Shown here: positions 16,166 to 24,359 of the stretch, piece after piece
Numbering within the stretch: position 1 is the stretch's first letter
Layout of the letters: every line of letters begins with the position of its first letter
DNA from: CAG-390 sp003523225
Lineage (GTDB): Bacteria > Bacillota > Clostridia > Oscillospirales > CAG-272
DNA length: 64,000 bases
Assembly (NCBI GenBank): GCA_902461815.1
Contig: CABPZE010000007.1
Location: 29,205 to 93,204, forward strand
Direction: 5' to 3'
Notes under the pieces: generated by a model
Databases searched by the model: none
Seen by the model: only the letters and a program-made list of their open reading frames with translations
Told to the model about the DNA's origin: nothing
Made by a program: the position numbers and the translations under genes

Positions 16166-18505
16166 TTATTCCGCTTTGGCGAGCGCGGTCTCGTCGGGAA
16201 GGCTCTCCCAATCGATTCCGGTGCGACGTTTTTCCTCATCCTCGGAGATCAGCACGGCACAGCCCGCGGTGCGCAGTGAAAGGTCAAGCGAGGTGTATAT
16301 CTCGCCGCCCACAAGCACATGGCGGAAGTCGCAGCCGCTGTACTTCCCGGTGAGCGGATCATACTTCCTCGGCGCGTGCGCGCCGCGAAGATATACCGTT
16401 GTTTCGGAATCGTTGTCGGTGGTGTTCGAGCAGAAGTAAATGTCCTTGTTGCCGCGTCGCGCGTGGCGGTGGCTGTAAAGCCCACCGTTAGGCAGGTGCT
16501 TTTCAAGTCCGAGACGGACAAATTCGGTAAAGGGATTGTTGAGCGCCCCGGTCGATTCATACCGCGGGAAATCCGGCATATAAACGTCAAAATTGATACC
16601 GATATCCCTCAGCGCTGCGGCAAGATCGCGGCTGGCGACCATTGCGGTGCCGTCCGCCGCTGTCAGCGAGAAATAAAGGAAATACGCCTCTCCGCCGCGC
16701 TCGTTTGTGTTGTGGCAGTAGTCGGTAATGTATGAAGGATCGCTTGCCTTTTCGCCGAAGATATGATCAACTATTTTGCACAGCTCACGGTCCGCAGCGT
16801 CGCTTCCGGGGGTGTATTCAAAGGCGCGTCGGGGGAGCTGGCCTGTGGCTATTATCTTTCCGCCCGCGTCGTAATAATCGCGCAGCACGCGCATACAGGC
16901 GAGCGAGCACATCTCGCAGGAGGGAAGCACCACAACGCGGAACGCCTCATCAGGCTTCTGCCCCGGCATACGCAGCAGTCCGCCCTCCGCTGAGGCGCGT
17001 CCGGCAACCGCGTCCGGGTGAACCAGGATAACGTCATGACCCGAGCACAGGCAGATGCTGTTGATGACTGTCATGTAGTCGGCTTCGTAGGGAGTATCGG
17101 GGTATTCGTATCCGTCGGTTTCGGCCTCGTAAAGATTGACCGAGGAATGAAGCGAATATATGGGATAGATCACCGCAATGTCCGCGATCTGTCGTGTGCC
17201 GCGCAGCATACGGCGCATACGTCTGCCGAATGCGCAAAGCAGGTCGAGAGGTTCTTCGTTCTTTTCGGTAGGAAGCGGCAGGTGCATGGCAGTAAGGTTT
17301 GCTCCGCGCGCGATAGCGTGCTCCGCATCGCGCAGATAAAGCCCGCGTCGCAGTCCGCCGTAATCGCGGAACAGCTCGCACCCGACGTCGGTAAGCCCCA
17401 GCCCGAAGGCAGCGCCCGCGGCAACCTTTACCGAGTTCATTCCGTACATATACGCGCGTTCAAACACACCGCAGGGGGAGGCGGTATTGTCAAGCATTGC
17501 ATCCCCGGTGATGGGAGAGCACTGGGTGAGCTTCGGTTCGGATATGTTCCCGAATACCGAAAGTCCCTTTTCAGCCGCAAAGTCATCCGCCGCACGCAGA
17601 AAGCCGTCGCGCAGCATGTGCGCACGGCAGTCGAAAAAGAGCGCCTTGAGGTGTGGCGTATCATTTCCCGCAAAATCAAACAGTGCAGGGTAATAAGGTG
17701 CTGGGTCAAAGCCGTACCTTCCCTCAAACACGCGGTTGAGATTTTCGTCCCAGTCGCGGCGGTTGGGCGCGCCGAAGCACAGATGACGGTAGCAGAGCAT
17801 TGTGACGACGCTGCCGAGATACGGTTCGATGATATCCGCAAACAGCGAATATACCGAGCGTATGAACTTCATCGAAGCGTCGTATGAGAGGATATTGACG
17901 CGGCGGGTCTCGTAGTCGGGCGAGCAGTTGTATTCCGATATCATCCAGTTCCCGTAGGGAGCCTGCCATGAAAGAACGTCTCCCTGTACCCGGTCGCGCA
18001 GATCAACGGTGTCGCCGTTTCCCTCGTGCAGTGCCGTAACCGACATATGAATGCCGTCATGGAGTGTCAGCGTTACCGCCTCACGGTCGGAGCAGGGATA
18101 AGAGTGAGGTGTAAGCACGCGCGCTCTTGTTTCGTTTTCGTACAGTGCATCCTCAACGTCTATCCACGTCCGCTCAAGATATTTGTCAAGTGTGAATGCA
18201 ACGCCGAGTCCGGCGTTTTCGGCAAGTGGAAGCAATGCTTTGTAAAAGCGCCTGCGCGCGGCAATCGCCTCGTGACCGTCCGAGTCTTCAATATCCGCCT
18301 CGGCGGAGGCGGGAAGATACGGTATTACTCCTCCTGCTCCCGCCTCGACATAGCGCTCAAGCACTCCCGCGAGCTTTTCGACCGGAGTGCTGAGATTTAT
18401 AAAGACATATGGGCGCTCCGCAGTCGTGCCGTCGGCGGCGCATTCGGAAAGCTCCCAGATGCCCGATTCGTCCTCGGTGTAACCAAACTGATTCTGTGTT
18501 TTCAT
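16166..18505 (-). CDS. Large glycoside hydrolase, GH106-like (tentative)
   Basis: A 779-residue cytoplasmic protein (no signal peptide). The layout, a long N-terminal TIM-barrel-like region (residues about 30-450) followed by a beta-rich part ending in a YDPLTGKYSG...TSLDLSLRTAGCAVLI segment, is like GH106 alpha-L-rhamnosidases, which end in a similar all-beta domain. I recognise the overall pattern rather than a decisive catalytic motif, so the family is tentative. Nearby GH78 and SGNH esterase genes support a role in rhamnose-containing pectin breakdown. AGGAAA precedes the start. It has its own promoter and is divergent from the CofE-like gene. Confidence 0.55.
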   Translation of the reverse strand: MKTQNQFGYTEDESGIWELSECAADGTTAERPYVFINLSTPVEKLAGVLERYVEAGAGGVIPYLPASAEADIEDSDGHEAIAARRRFYKALLPLAENAGLGVAFTLDKYLERTWIDVEDALYENETRARVLTPHSYPCSDREAVTLTLHDGIHMSVTALHEGNGDTVDLRDRVQGDVLSWQAPYGNWMISEYNCSPDYETRRVNILSYDASMKFIRSVYSLFADIIEPYLGSVVTMLCYRHLCFGAPNRRDWDENLNRVFEGRYGFDPAPYYPALFDFAGNDTPHLKALFFDCRAHMLRDGFLRAADDFAAEKGLSVFGNISEPKLTQCSPITGDAMLDNTASPCGVFERAYMYGMNSVKVAAGAAFGLGLTDVGCELFRDYGGLRRGLYLRDAEHAIARGANLTAMHLPLPTEKNEEPLDLLCAFGRRMRRMLRGTRQIADIAVIYPIYSLHSSVNLYEAETDGYEYPDTPYEADYMTVINSICLCSGHDVILVHPDAVAGRASAEGGLLRMPGQKPDEAFRVVVLPSCEMCSLACMRVLRDYYDAGGKIIATGQLPRRAFEYTPGSDAADRELCKIVDHIFGEKASDPSYITDYCHNTNERGGEAYFLYFSLTAADGTAMVASRDLAAALRDIGINFDVYMPDFPRYESTGALNNPFTEFVRLGLEKHLPNGGLYSHRHARRGNKDIYFCSNTTDNDSETTVYLRGAHAPRKYDPLTGKYSGCDFRHVLVGGEIYTSLDLSLRTAGCAVLISEDEEKRRTGIDWESLPDETALAKAE

Positions 18506-18543
18506 TATATTTTCCTGATGATGAATGCTTTTAGTATTATTAT

Positions 18544-18572
18544 ATTATAGCACCGGCGGGCGTTCTTGTAAA
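18544..18572 (-). promoter_or_regulatory. Promoter for the GH106-like gene
   Basis: On the minus strand TTTACA, a 17-base spacer and TATAAT, about 40 bases before the start. Confidence 0.75.
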
Positions 18573-18688
18573 GTTGGAAAAACAAATTCGGAAAATAAAT
18601 CGGAAACCGGACTGCGTAAGTCTGTTTTATCCACTATTTAAGCACCGTATTATGATGCGCATTAATTTTGCAAACGTCTCATTATGGT

Positions 18689-18717
18689 TTGACAATTGCA
18701 ATGTCATGATGTATAAT
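18689..18717 (+). promoter_or_regulatory. Consensus promoter of the CofE-like gene
   Basis: TTGACA at 18689-18694, a 17-base spacer and TATAAT at 18712-18717. It probably also drives the two esterase genes that follow. Confidence 0.85.
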
Positions 18718-18763
18718 ATATATCGTAAAATCTGCTCAAAAATCATTCTTCCGGAGGTCAGTT

Positions 18764-19960
18764 TTGGAAAATCAAAGACTCATCGGTACAGTTTCGCGCG
18801 GTGTCCGCGCACCCATTATCCGAAGCGGGGACGATATTGCCAAGATCGTTGCCGAAAGCGTCCTTGCGGCGGCAAAAAGCGAGAACATCCCGTTCCATGA
18901 CCGTGATATTGTCGCCGTGACTGAGGCGGTCGTTGCCCGCGCGCAGGGCAACTATGCTACCACCGCGCAGATTGCCGCGGATATTAAACGTAAGTTTCCG
19001 GGCGGACATATCGGCGTGATACTGCCCATTCTCTCAAGAAACCGCTTTTCCGTCTGCCTGTGCGGCATTGCCGACGGCGTGCGGAAGATAACCCTTATGC
19101 TTGCATATCCCTCGGACGAGGTCGGAAATCATCTTGTCGACATCGACGAGCTTGACCGCGCCGGGGTCAATCCGTATACCGATGTGCTGACCGAGGAGCG
19201 GTTCACACAGCTTTTCGGGGAGTCAAAGCATCCCTTCACGGGAGTGAATTATATTGATTTTTACAGAAAGCTGATAGAAAGCCGCGGATGCGAGTGTGAG
19301 GTCATACTTGCCAACGATCCGTGCGCGATCCTTGACTATACAAAGGACGTTCTTGCGTGCGACATACACACACGCGAGCGTACCCGCCGCCGTCTTAAGG
19401 CAGCGGGAGCCGGGACGGTCTACGGGCTTGACGATATTCTTACCGAGTCTGTTGACGGCAGCGGCTACAATGAGTTTTACGGGCTGCTCGGCTCCAACAA
19501 GGCGACAGATGAGAGCGTAAAGCTGTTTCCGCGCCGCTGTCTTGCGGTCGTAAGCGATATCAAGGCGCGCCTTGACGCCGCGACCGGAAAGAATATTGAG
19601 GTCATGATATACGGCGACGGTGCATTCAAGGACCCGGTGGGAAAGATATGGGAGCTTGCCGATCCGGTTGTGTCTCCAGCGTTTACCGAGGGACTTGAGG
19701 GAACGCCCAATGAGCTGAAGCTGAAATATCTTGCCGACAACGATTTTGCCGGACTTGAAGGCGAGGAGCTGCGTGAGGCGATCTCCGAGCGCATACGCGC
19801 CAAGGAGGGCAGTCTTGTCGGGCAGATGGCGGCGCAGGGAACGACCCCGCGCAGACTTACCGATCTTATCGGCTCGCTGTGCGATCTTACCTCCGGAAGC
19901 GGAGACAAGGGAACTCCCATTGTATGGGTACAGGGCTATTTTGACAACTACACAAACTGA
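18764..19960 (+). CDS. Coenzyme F420-0:L-glutamate ligase (CofE)-like protein
   Basis: A 398-residue member of the CofE family, seen from IGTVSRGVRAPIIRSGDDI at the N-terminus and DRDIVAVTEAVVARAQGNYA, which in CofE contributes to the ligase active site. CofE proper adds glutamates to F420-0. Anaerobic Firmicutes commonly have such proteins without a known F420 pathway, and no other F420 gene is in this window, so the real substrate is open. The start codon is TTG at 18764 with GGAGG six bases upstream, giving a normal N-terminus. The next gene starts 29 bases on. Confidence 0.75.
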   Translation: MENQRLIGTVSRGVRAPIIRSGDDIAKIVAESVLAAAKSENIPFHDRDIVAVTEAVVARAQGNYATTAQIAADIKRKFPGGHIGVILPILSRNRFSVCLCGIADGVRKITLMLAYPSDEVGNHLVDIDELDRAGVNPYTDVLTEERFTQLFGESKHPFTGVNYIDFYRKLIESRGCECEVILANDPCAILDYTKDVLACDIHTRERTRRRLKAAGAGTVYGLDDILTESVDGSGYNEFYGLLGSNKATDESVKLFPRRCLAVVSDIKARLDAATGKNIEVMIYGDGAFKDPVGKIWELADPVVSPAFTEGLEGTPNELKLKYLADNDFAGLEGEELREAISERIRAKEGSLVGQMAAQGTTPRRLTDLIGSLCDLTSGSGDKGTPIVWVQGYFDNYTN

Positions 19961-19989
19961 TATTATCCCGTTAGGACGGAAAAACGATT

Positions 19990-21057
19990 ATGGATTCAAT
20001 GAATAAAAAAACTATTGCAAAGACGGAAAAAGACTCGATGCACTCGCCGGAGGCGTTGGAGCTGTTATTTTCACAGAGTGTTCTTTGCAGCTCAAAGTAT
20101 GATCCCAATACCGGTGAAGCGGGCAGGGATACGGTGTATTCAAGATGGTATTCCACCGATTTTATTGATGTTTCCGCATACTGCGGAATAAAATACGAGC
20201 TTGCCGCACACAAGTACCTGATAAGCGCGGCGTTTTACGATGCGGGAAATAATTATCTTGGCGGCATAGGAACGACCTCAAGCTGTATGTATACCGTGGT
20301 AAGCGGTATTTGTAAGCTCCCACGCGGAACAAAATACGCAAAGTTCATCACCTTCAACGGCTCGCACGGATGCGATTCCTTTGATGCGCCTGCGGTTTAC
20401 GGATTTTCCGGGGAACAGGAGCTTGAGTCGGAGCTTGGTCGGCTTGAATACCCCGCTCTTAAGATCGCCTGTCTCGGCGACAGCCTTACCGAGGGCGACT
20501 ACGGCTCGTATGTCGTCGGACACGGTTGCCGGCACTATCGGAATTTCCCGTATTACCTCCAACGCGAGCTGGGATGCGAGACGGTAAATTACGGCAAGTG
20601 CGGTTATACCGCGGCTAAATATCTTGACTTTTTCAACACACCGGGAAATGTCGATGTGTCCGATGCCGATCTCATCCTTATCATGCTCGGCACGAACGGA
20701 GGTCTGACGGTGGGCAGCACTGCCCAGAAGGAGGCGTACCTTGCGCTTATTGATGCGGTTTCCGCAAAGATGAAGCAGGACGCCCGCATTGTGCTTGTGA
20801 CTCCGCCCCATACTACGGAAAAGTCGGAAAAGGTCAGCTTTGGCAACGCCGCAAAGGTTTTGAACGCCGTGGAGACAGTGCGTGAGATCGCCGCCGCGCA
20901 GTCGCTCCCTCTTATCGACGCATATACCGGAAGCCCGATACAGTCGGATAAAGAAGAAGTATATCAGCCTTACGACGGACTTCACATGGCGGAGACCGGC
21001 TACCGTGTGTTTGCCGGTTACATGGCGGACGAGCTGAGAAAGCTCATAGGACAATAA
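19990..21057 (+). CDS. SGNH/GDSL-family esterase
   Basis: A 355-residue hydrolase. The SGNH blocks are in order: nucleophile in ACLGDSLTEGDYG (about residue 165), Gly in NYGKCGYTA, Asn in MLGTNGG and the Asp-His pair in PYDGLHMAETGY. Residues 1-155 form an extra beta-rich domain with DVSAYCGIKYELAAHKYLIS, possibly carbohydrate-binding. No signal peptide. Such enzymes often remove acetyl groups from polysaccharides, which fits the surrounding rhamnosidase-type genes. Likely co-transcribed with the CofE-like gene upstream and with the SGNH gene 37 bases downstream. Confidence 0.82.
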   Translation: MDSMNKKTIAKTEKDSMHSPEALELLFSQSVLCSSKYDPNTGEAGRDTVYSRWYSTDFIDVSAYCGIKYELAAHKYLISAAFYDAGNNYLGGIGTTSSCMYTVVSGICKLPRGTKYAKFITFNGSHGCDSFDAPAVYGFSGEQELESELGRLEYPALKIACLGDSLTEGDYGSYVVGHGCRHYRNFPYYLQRELGCETVNYGKCGYTAAKYLDFFNTPGNVDVSDADLILIMLGTNGGLTVGSTAQKEAYLALIDAVSAKMKQDARIVLVTPPHTTEKSEKVSFGNAAKVLNAVETVREIAAAQSLPLIDAYTGSPIQSDKEEVYQPYDGLHMAETGYRVFAGYMADELRKLIGQ

Positions 21058-21094
21058 AAACAATCTTACAAATATAAAACGAGGTAACATTACA

Positions 21095-22240
21095 ATGGAA
21101 AACAAAAAATGGGTTGCCGGCTGGGGAACCTGTGAAAACGTGACCACGCAGACTATTGCCGATCACATTGAGGACATTACCTTTCGGTATGTCATCTACC
21201 CGACGCTTGACGCCGATGCCCTGAGACTGCATTTTTCAAATCTGCGCGGGACAGAAAAAATAAAGGTGAACAGCGTTTTTGTCGCCCGCCGCGATAAATG
21301 GAAGGCGGCAGTGCCCGGAACATCACGTGAGGTGTATTTCGGCGGAAGCTCCGGCTTTGAGCTTGAGCCGGGCGAGGATTGCGTGAGCGATCCCGTGGAT
21401 TTCACCGTGCGCGCCGGCGAGGAATACTTCGTCAGTATGTACATTAAGGAAAGAACGGAACTGCGCAGCGGTCACTGGAACAGCGGGGCGTACATAACAA
21501 AGTATTATTCGCGCGGAGACTACGCAGGAGCGGATGATATTCCTCTGCTCAGCTACGGCGATGGCGGACCGTATGTTTTCCTGCATACCATTGATTATCT
21601 GACCGATTCCGACTGCTCCGCGATAATTGCCTTCGGCGATTCCATCACCGCACAGCCGTGGCCCGACTGCTTTTCACGCCGCCTTGTCGAAATGGGTATC
21701 AAAAACCGCGGCGTGGTGCGCAAGGCGATCGGCGGAAGCCGCGTCCTCCGTGATTACAGCTGCCGTATAAAGCAGCACTGGGGACTTGCCGGTGTAAAAC
21801 GGTTTGAGAGGGATATTCTTCAGGCGGGAGCCGACCGTGTGTTCCTGCTTCACGGTATCAACGATATAATCCATCCCGGTGTAAACAACCCGCTGTGCGG
21901 CATGGAGGAGCTTCCGACCGCAGAGGAGCTTATCGACGGCTACAAATATTATATTGAAACAGCCCATAAGCACGGAATGAAGATATATCAGGGCACTATG
22001 CTGCCGTGCCCCAGATGCATGAACGACGGCGGAGCAAAAGAGGAGATACGCTGCGCCGCCAACGACTGGATAAGAAATTCCGGAGCTGCCGACGGGGTAA
22101 TTGATTTTGAAGCCGCCATGTGGCAGGAAAACGACCATAAGAACATGATACCGGAGTACGACAGCGGCGACCATCTGCATCCCTCGCTTGCAGGCGCTAA
22201 GCATATGGCGTATTCCGTGCCTGAGGAATTTTTCAGATAA
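21095..22240 (+). CDS. SGNH/GDSL-family esterase
   Basis: A 381-residue SGNH hydrolase, distinct from its neighbour. It begins WVAGWGTCEN, common in a family of secreted-type SGNH enzymes, although no signal peptide is seen here. The nucleophile lies in IIAFGDSITAQPWPD (about residue 175); the other blocks are KAIGGSRV, FLLHGINDI and SGDHLHPSLAGAKHMA with the catalytic Asp-His. A beta-sandwich domain precedes the catalytic part. GAGGTAA precedes the start. Tandem with the esterase at 19990. Probable role: deacylation of plant glycan, by context. Confidence 0.85.
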   Translation: MENKKWVAGWGTCENVTTQTIADHIEDITFRYVIYPTLDADALRLHFSNLRGTEKIKVNSVFVARRDKWKAAVPGTSREVYFGGSSGFELEPGEDCVSDPVDFTVRAGEEYFVSMYIKERTELRSGHWNSGAYITKYYSRGDYAGADDIPLLSYGDGGPYVFLHTIDYLTDSDCSAIIAFGDSITAQPWPDCFSRRLVEMGIKNRGVVRKAIGGSRVLRDYSCRIKQHWGLAGVKRFERDILQAGADRVFLLHGINDIIHPGVNNPLCGMEELPTAEELIDGYKYYIETAHKHGMKIYQGTMLPCPRCMNDGGAKEEIRCAANDWIRNSGAADGVIDFEAAMWQENDHKNMIPEYDSGDHLHPSLAGAKHMAYSVPEEFFR

Positions 22241-22281
22241 TTCGATATTTTGCGGGATCTTGACCTGAAAAAATATTTTTT

Positions 22282-22324
22282 GCTCCCGGAGCTGTTTTAT
22301 TGGCGGCTCCGGGAGCTTGTTTTA
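22282..22324 (+). terminator. Rho-independent terminator
   Basis: An 11-bp perfect stem (22282-22292 with 22306-22316) and TTGTTTT after it, 40 bases past the esterase stop. Confidence 0.85.
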
Positions 22325-22419
22325 AGGAAAAAACATTTTTATAAAGCAAAAAACAACTCAAAAGGAAAAATAAAAATTAAAAAAACGAAAAAAAGTGGAG
22401 AAAAAATTCAAAAAAGGGG

Positions 22420-22448
22420 TTGACAAAGAGGTAAGAACGCGGTATAAT
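22420..22448 (+). promoter_or_regulatory. Consensus promoter before a short zinc-ribbon ORF
   Basis: TTGACA at 22420-22425, a 17-base spacer, TATAAT at 22443-22448. The expected transcript start (about 22455) is only about three bases from the ATG at 22458. Confidence 0.85.
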
Positions 22449-22457
22449 ATGTTAACA

Positions 22458-22702
22458 ATGCCGTTTTCTACACACTTTTCAAAAAGCACTATTGCCCTGA
22501 GTGCGGGACAAAATTGCTTCGTGTCAAAAAATCAAAAATCGTTAACTCCAACTCTCCTGAAGCAAAAGATTTTGACTTTACTTGCGGAGATTCTTTTATG
22601 GTCGGTGATGTTGAATTTATTTGGAATGAATTCAAATGTCCTACCTGTAATAAACACATATCAGTTGACGAAATGCGCCGTATAGAAAACGCCAGCAAGT
22701 AA
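22458..22702 (+). pseudogene. Small zinc-ribbon protein gene, frameshifted
   Basis: The second frame (stop at 22700-22702) encodes a zinc-ribbon with two Cys pairs: HYCPECGTKLLRVKK at 22487-22531, then FKCPTCNKHIS about 40 residues later. The first pair lies upstream of any in-frame start codon. An ATG at 22458 in another frame reads MPFSTHFSK and enters the zinc-ribbon frame if one A is added to the A5 run at 22481-22485. So the gene is broken by a one-base deletion, or uses ribosomal slippage, or the assembly is wrong here. No ribosome site precedes the ATG; it would be translated nearly leaderless. Product function unknown. Confidence 0.5.
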
Positions 22703-23396
22703 ATGAAGAAAAATTATCCTTTTCAATCTCAAAAACCGACTGTTGCAAAGCCTTCGCTTTGCTATTTACGCAATTTAGACTAATTTATTCAGTGATATGT
22801 CCAGAAAGGTTTTCTGAATACTATTTGGGCGTATGATCAGCAGTAAAGCCACAACGAGCCATTCTATGTTTTCAACTGATGTAGCTGAAATTCGACAATA
22901 TAATATGAATTATTGTTTATGTTCACTGAATAATGTACAGCGTTACGTTGCTCTCCTCATCCGTCGTCTTCGCCGCCACCTGTCTCGCTGCGGCTCGGTC
23001 ACTCTCCGGTTCTGACAGTCCACCGGACTGTCATTCATTGCCGGAGCGCCGCTTCGCTACCCGCTGGGGAAGGGCTGACTGACTCCTTTCTGCTTCACAT
23101 ACAACTAAGCACTACATTAGCTGCACACAGTTCAGAAATCAGCACTGAGGTATTTGCAGACATTAAAAAAGCCTTCCCCAGCGGGGAAGGTGGCGCGGTT
23201 ATACCGCGCCGGATGAGGAGGACATAATCTGTACTCTTTTTAATAAAAGGAATCAGACTACCGAAAAAAGATATCCCAGCGATCACGACAATAATAAGTT
23301 AAAGATTAAAACAAATAATCTTTATGTCAGCGTTTGATTTACATACATACTCATCCGCCCGCGGATAGAGGCGTCACCCCAAAAAAGGAGGTCGGC
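22703..23396. repeat. Intergenic region with an inverted dispersed repeat pair
   Basis: Nearly 700 bases without a gene. Segments near 22953-23072 (CTCCTCATCCG..., CCACCT, later CCGCTGGGGAAGG) are echoed in reverse complement at about 23168-23222 (CCTTCCCCAGCGG, AGGTGGCGCGG, CGGATGAGGAG). This type of CCTTCCCC/GGATGAGG element is common between genes in gut Clostridia and may be a short non-autonomous mobile element. No transposase is present. Confidence 0.6.
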
Positions 23397-24359
23397 ATGG
23401 ACAAAATTGCCGTTTTGATTCCCTGTTACAACGAAGCCCAGACAGTAGGTAAGGTCGTTGCGGACTGGCGCACGGCTCTGCCCGAAGCAACAGTTTACGT
23501 TTACGACAACAATTCCACCGACGGAACAGACGAAATAGCCCGAAGCGCCGGGGCGGTCGTCCGCTATGCCAGACAGCAGGGCAAGGGCAATGTAATAAGA
23601 CTTATGTTCCGTGAGATCGATGCGGAAAGCTATATAATGGTGGACGGCGACGACACCTATCCCGCCGAATACGGCAGAGAAATGGTCGACCTTGTGATAA
23701 AAGGTCAGGCGGATATGGTGGTCGGCGACCGGCTTTCCTCCACATACTTCAACGAAAACAAAAGACCCTTTCACAATTTCGGCAATTCGCTTGTCCGGCG
23801 CACGATAAATATGCTGTTCAAATCGGACATCAAGGATATCATGACCGGCTTCCGCGCCTTCAGCTTTGAGTTTGTAAAGACCTTTCCGGTGCTTTCAAAG
23901 GGCTTTGAGATAGAAACCGAGATGACTATCCACGCGCTGGATAAAAACATGAGGACGGAAAACGTGGTGGTAAGCTACCGCGACCGCCCCGACGGCAGCG
24001 TGTCAAAGCTCAACACCGGCAGGGACGGCGCAAAAGTGCTTCTTACCATTGCAAAGCTGTTTATGAACTACAAGCCCTTTAACTTTTTCGGTCTCATTGC
24101 TCTGGTGCTGTTTGTACTTGCGCTCGGATTTTTCATTCCTGTCTTTGTCACATACCTGGGAACCGGCGAAGTTCCGAATTTTCCCACCCTTATCGTCTGC
24201 GGCTTTGCCGCTATTGCGTCACTGCAATCGCTGTTTACAGGACTTTTGCTTCATAACATCGTTCAAAAGAACAAGCAGGATTTTGAGTTTGAGCTGATAA
24301 AGACCAATCGTGTTTTCCGCGAGCTTATGGGTGAGAAAGGGCAGAAAAAGGATAAATAA
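23397..24359 (+). CDS. GT2 family glycosyltransferase, membrane-anchored
   Basis: A 320-residue family-2 glycosyltransferase. The GT-A fold is read from IAVLIPCYNEAQTVGKVV, the nucleotide-sugar/metal-binding VDGDDTYPA (about residue 85) and IMTGFRAFS. Two membrane helices follow at about 225-250 and 265-285. The build matches dolichyl- or undecaprenyl-phosphate sugar synthases such as GtrB, which make a lipid-linked sugar donor. The start at 23397 is set by AAGGAGGT just upstream; the frame is open to 23334. The next gene begins in the overlapping TAATG, so the two are translationally coupled. Confidence 0.88.
   Translation: MDKIAVLIPCYNEAQTVGKVVADWRTALPEATVYVYDNNSTDGTDEIARSAGAVVRYARQQGKGNVIRLMFREIDAESYIMVDGDDTYPAEYGREMVDLVIKGQADMVVGDRLSSTYFNENKRPFHNFGNSLVRRTINMLFKSDIKDIMTGFRAFSFEFVKTFPVLSKGFEIETEMTIHALDKNMRTENVVVSYRDRPDGSVSKLNTGRDGAKVLLTIAKLFMNYKPFNFFGLIALVLFVLALGFFIPVFVTYLGTGEVPNFPTLIVCGFAAIASLQSLFTGLLLHNIVQKNKQDFEFELIKTNRVFRELMGEKGQKKDK

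Noticed and set aside
22395..22685. A 96-codon frame starting before the -35 of the promoter at 22420
   Set aside because: Its start lies upstream of the promoter, and the zinc-ribbon Cys pattern is in another frame; used only as the possible first few codons from 22458.
23095..23286. A 63-codon minus-strand frame
   Set aside because: It overlaps the dispersed repeat and has no ribosome site or recognised motif.
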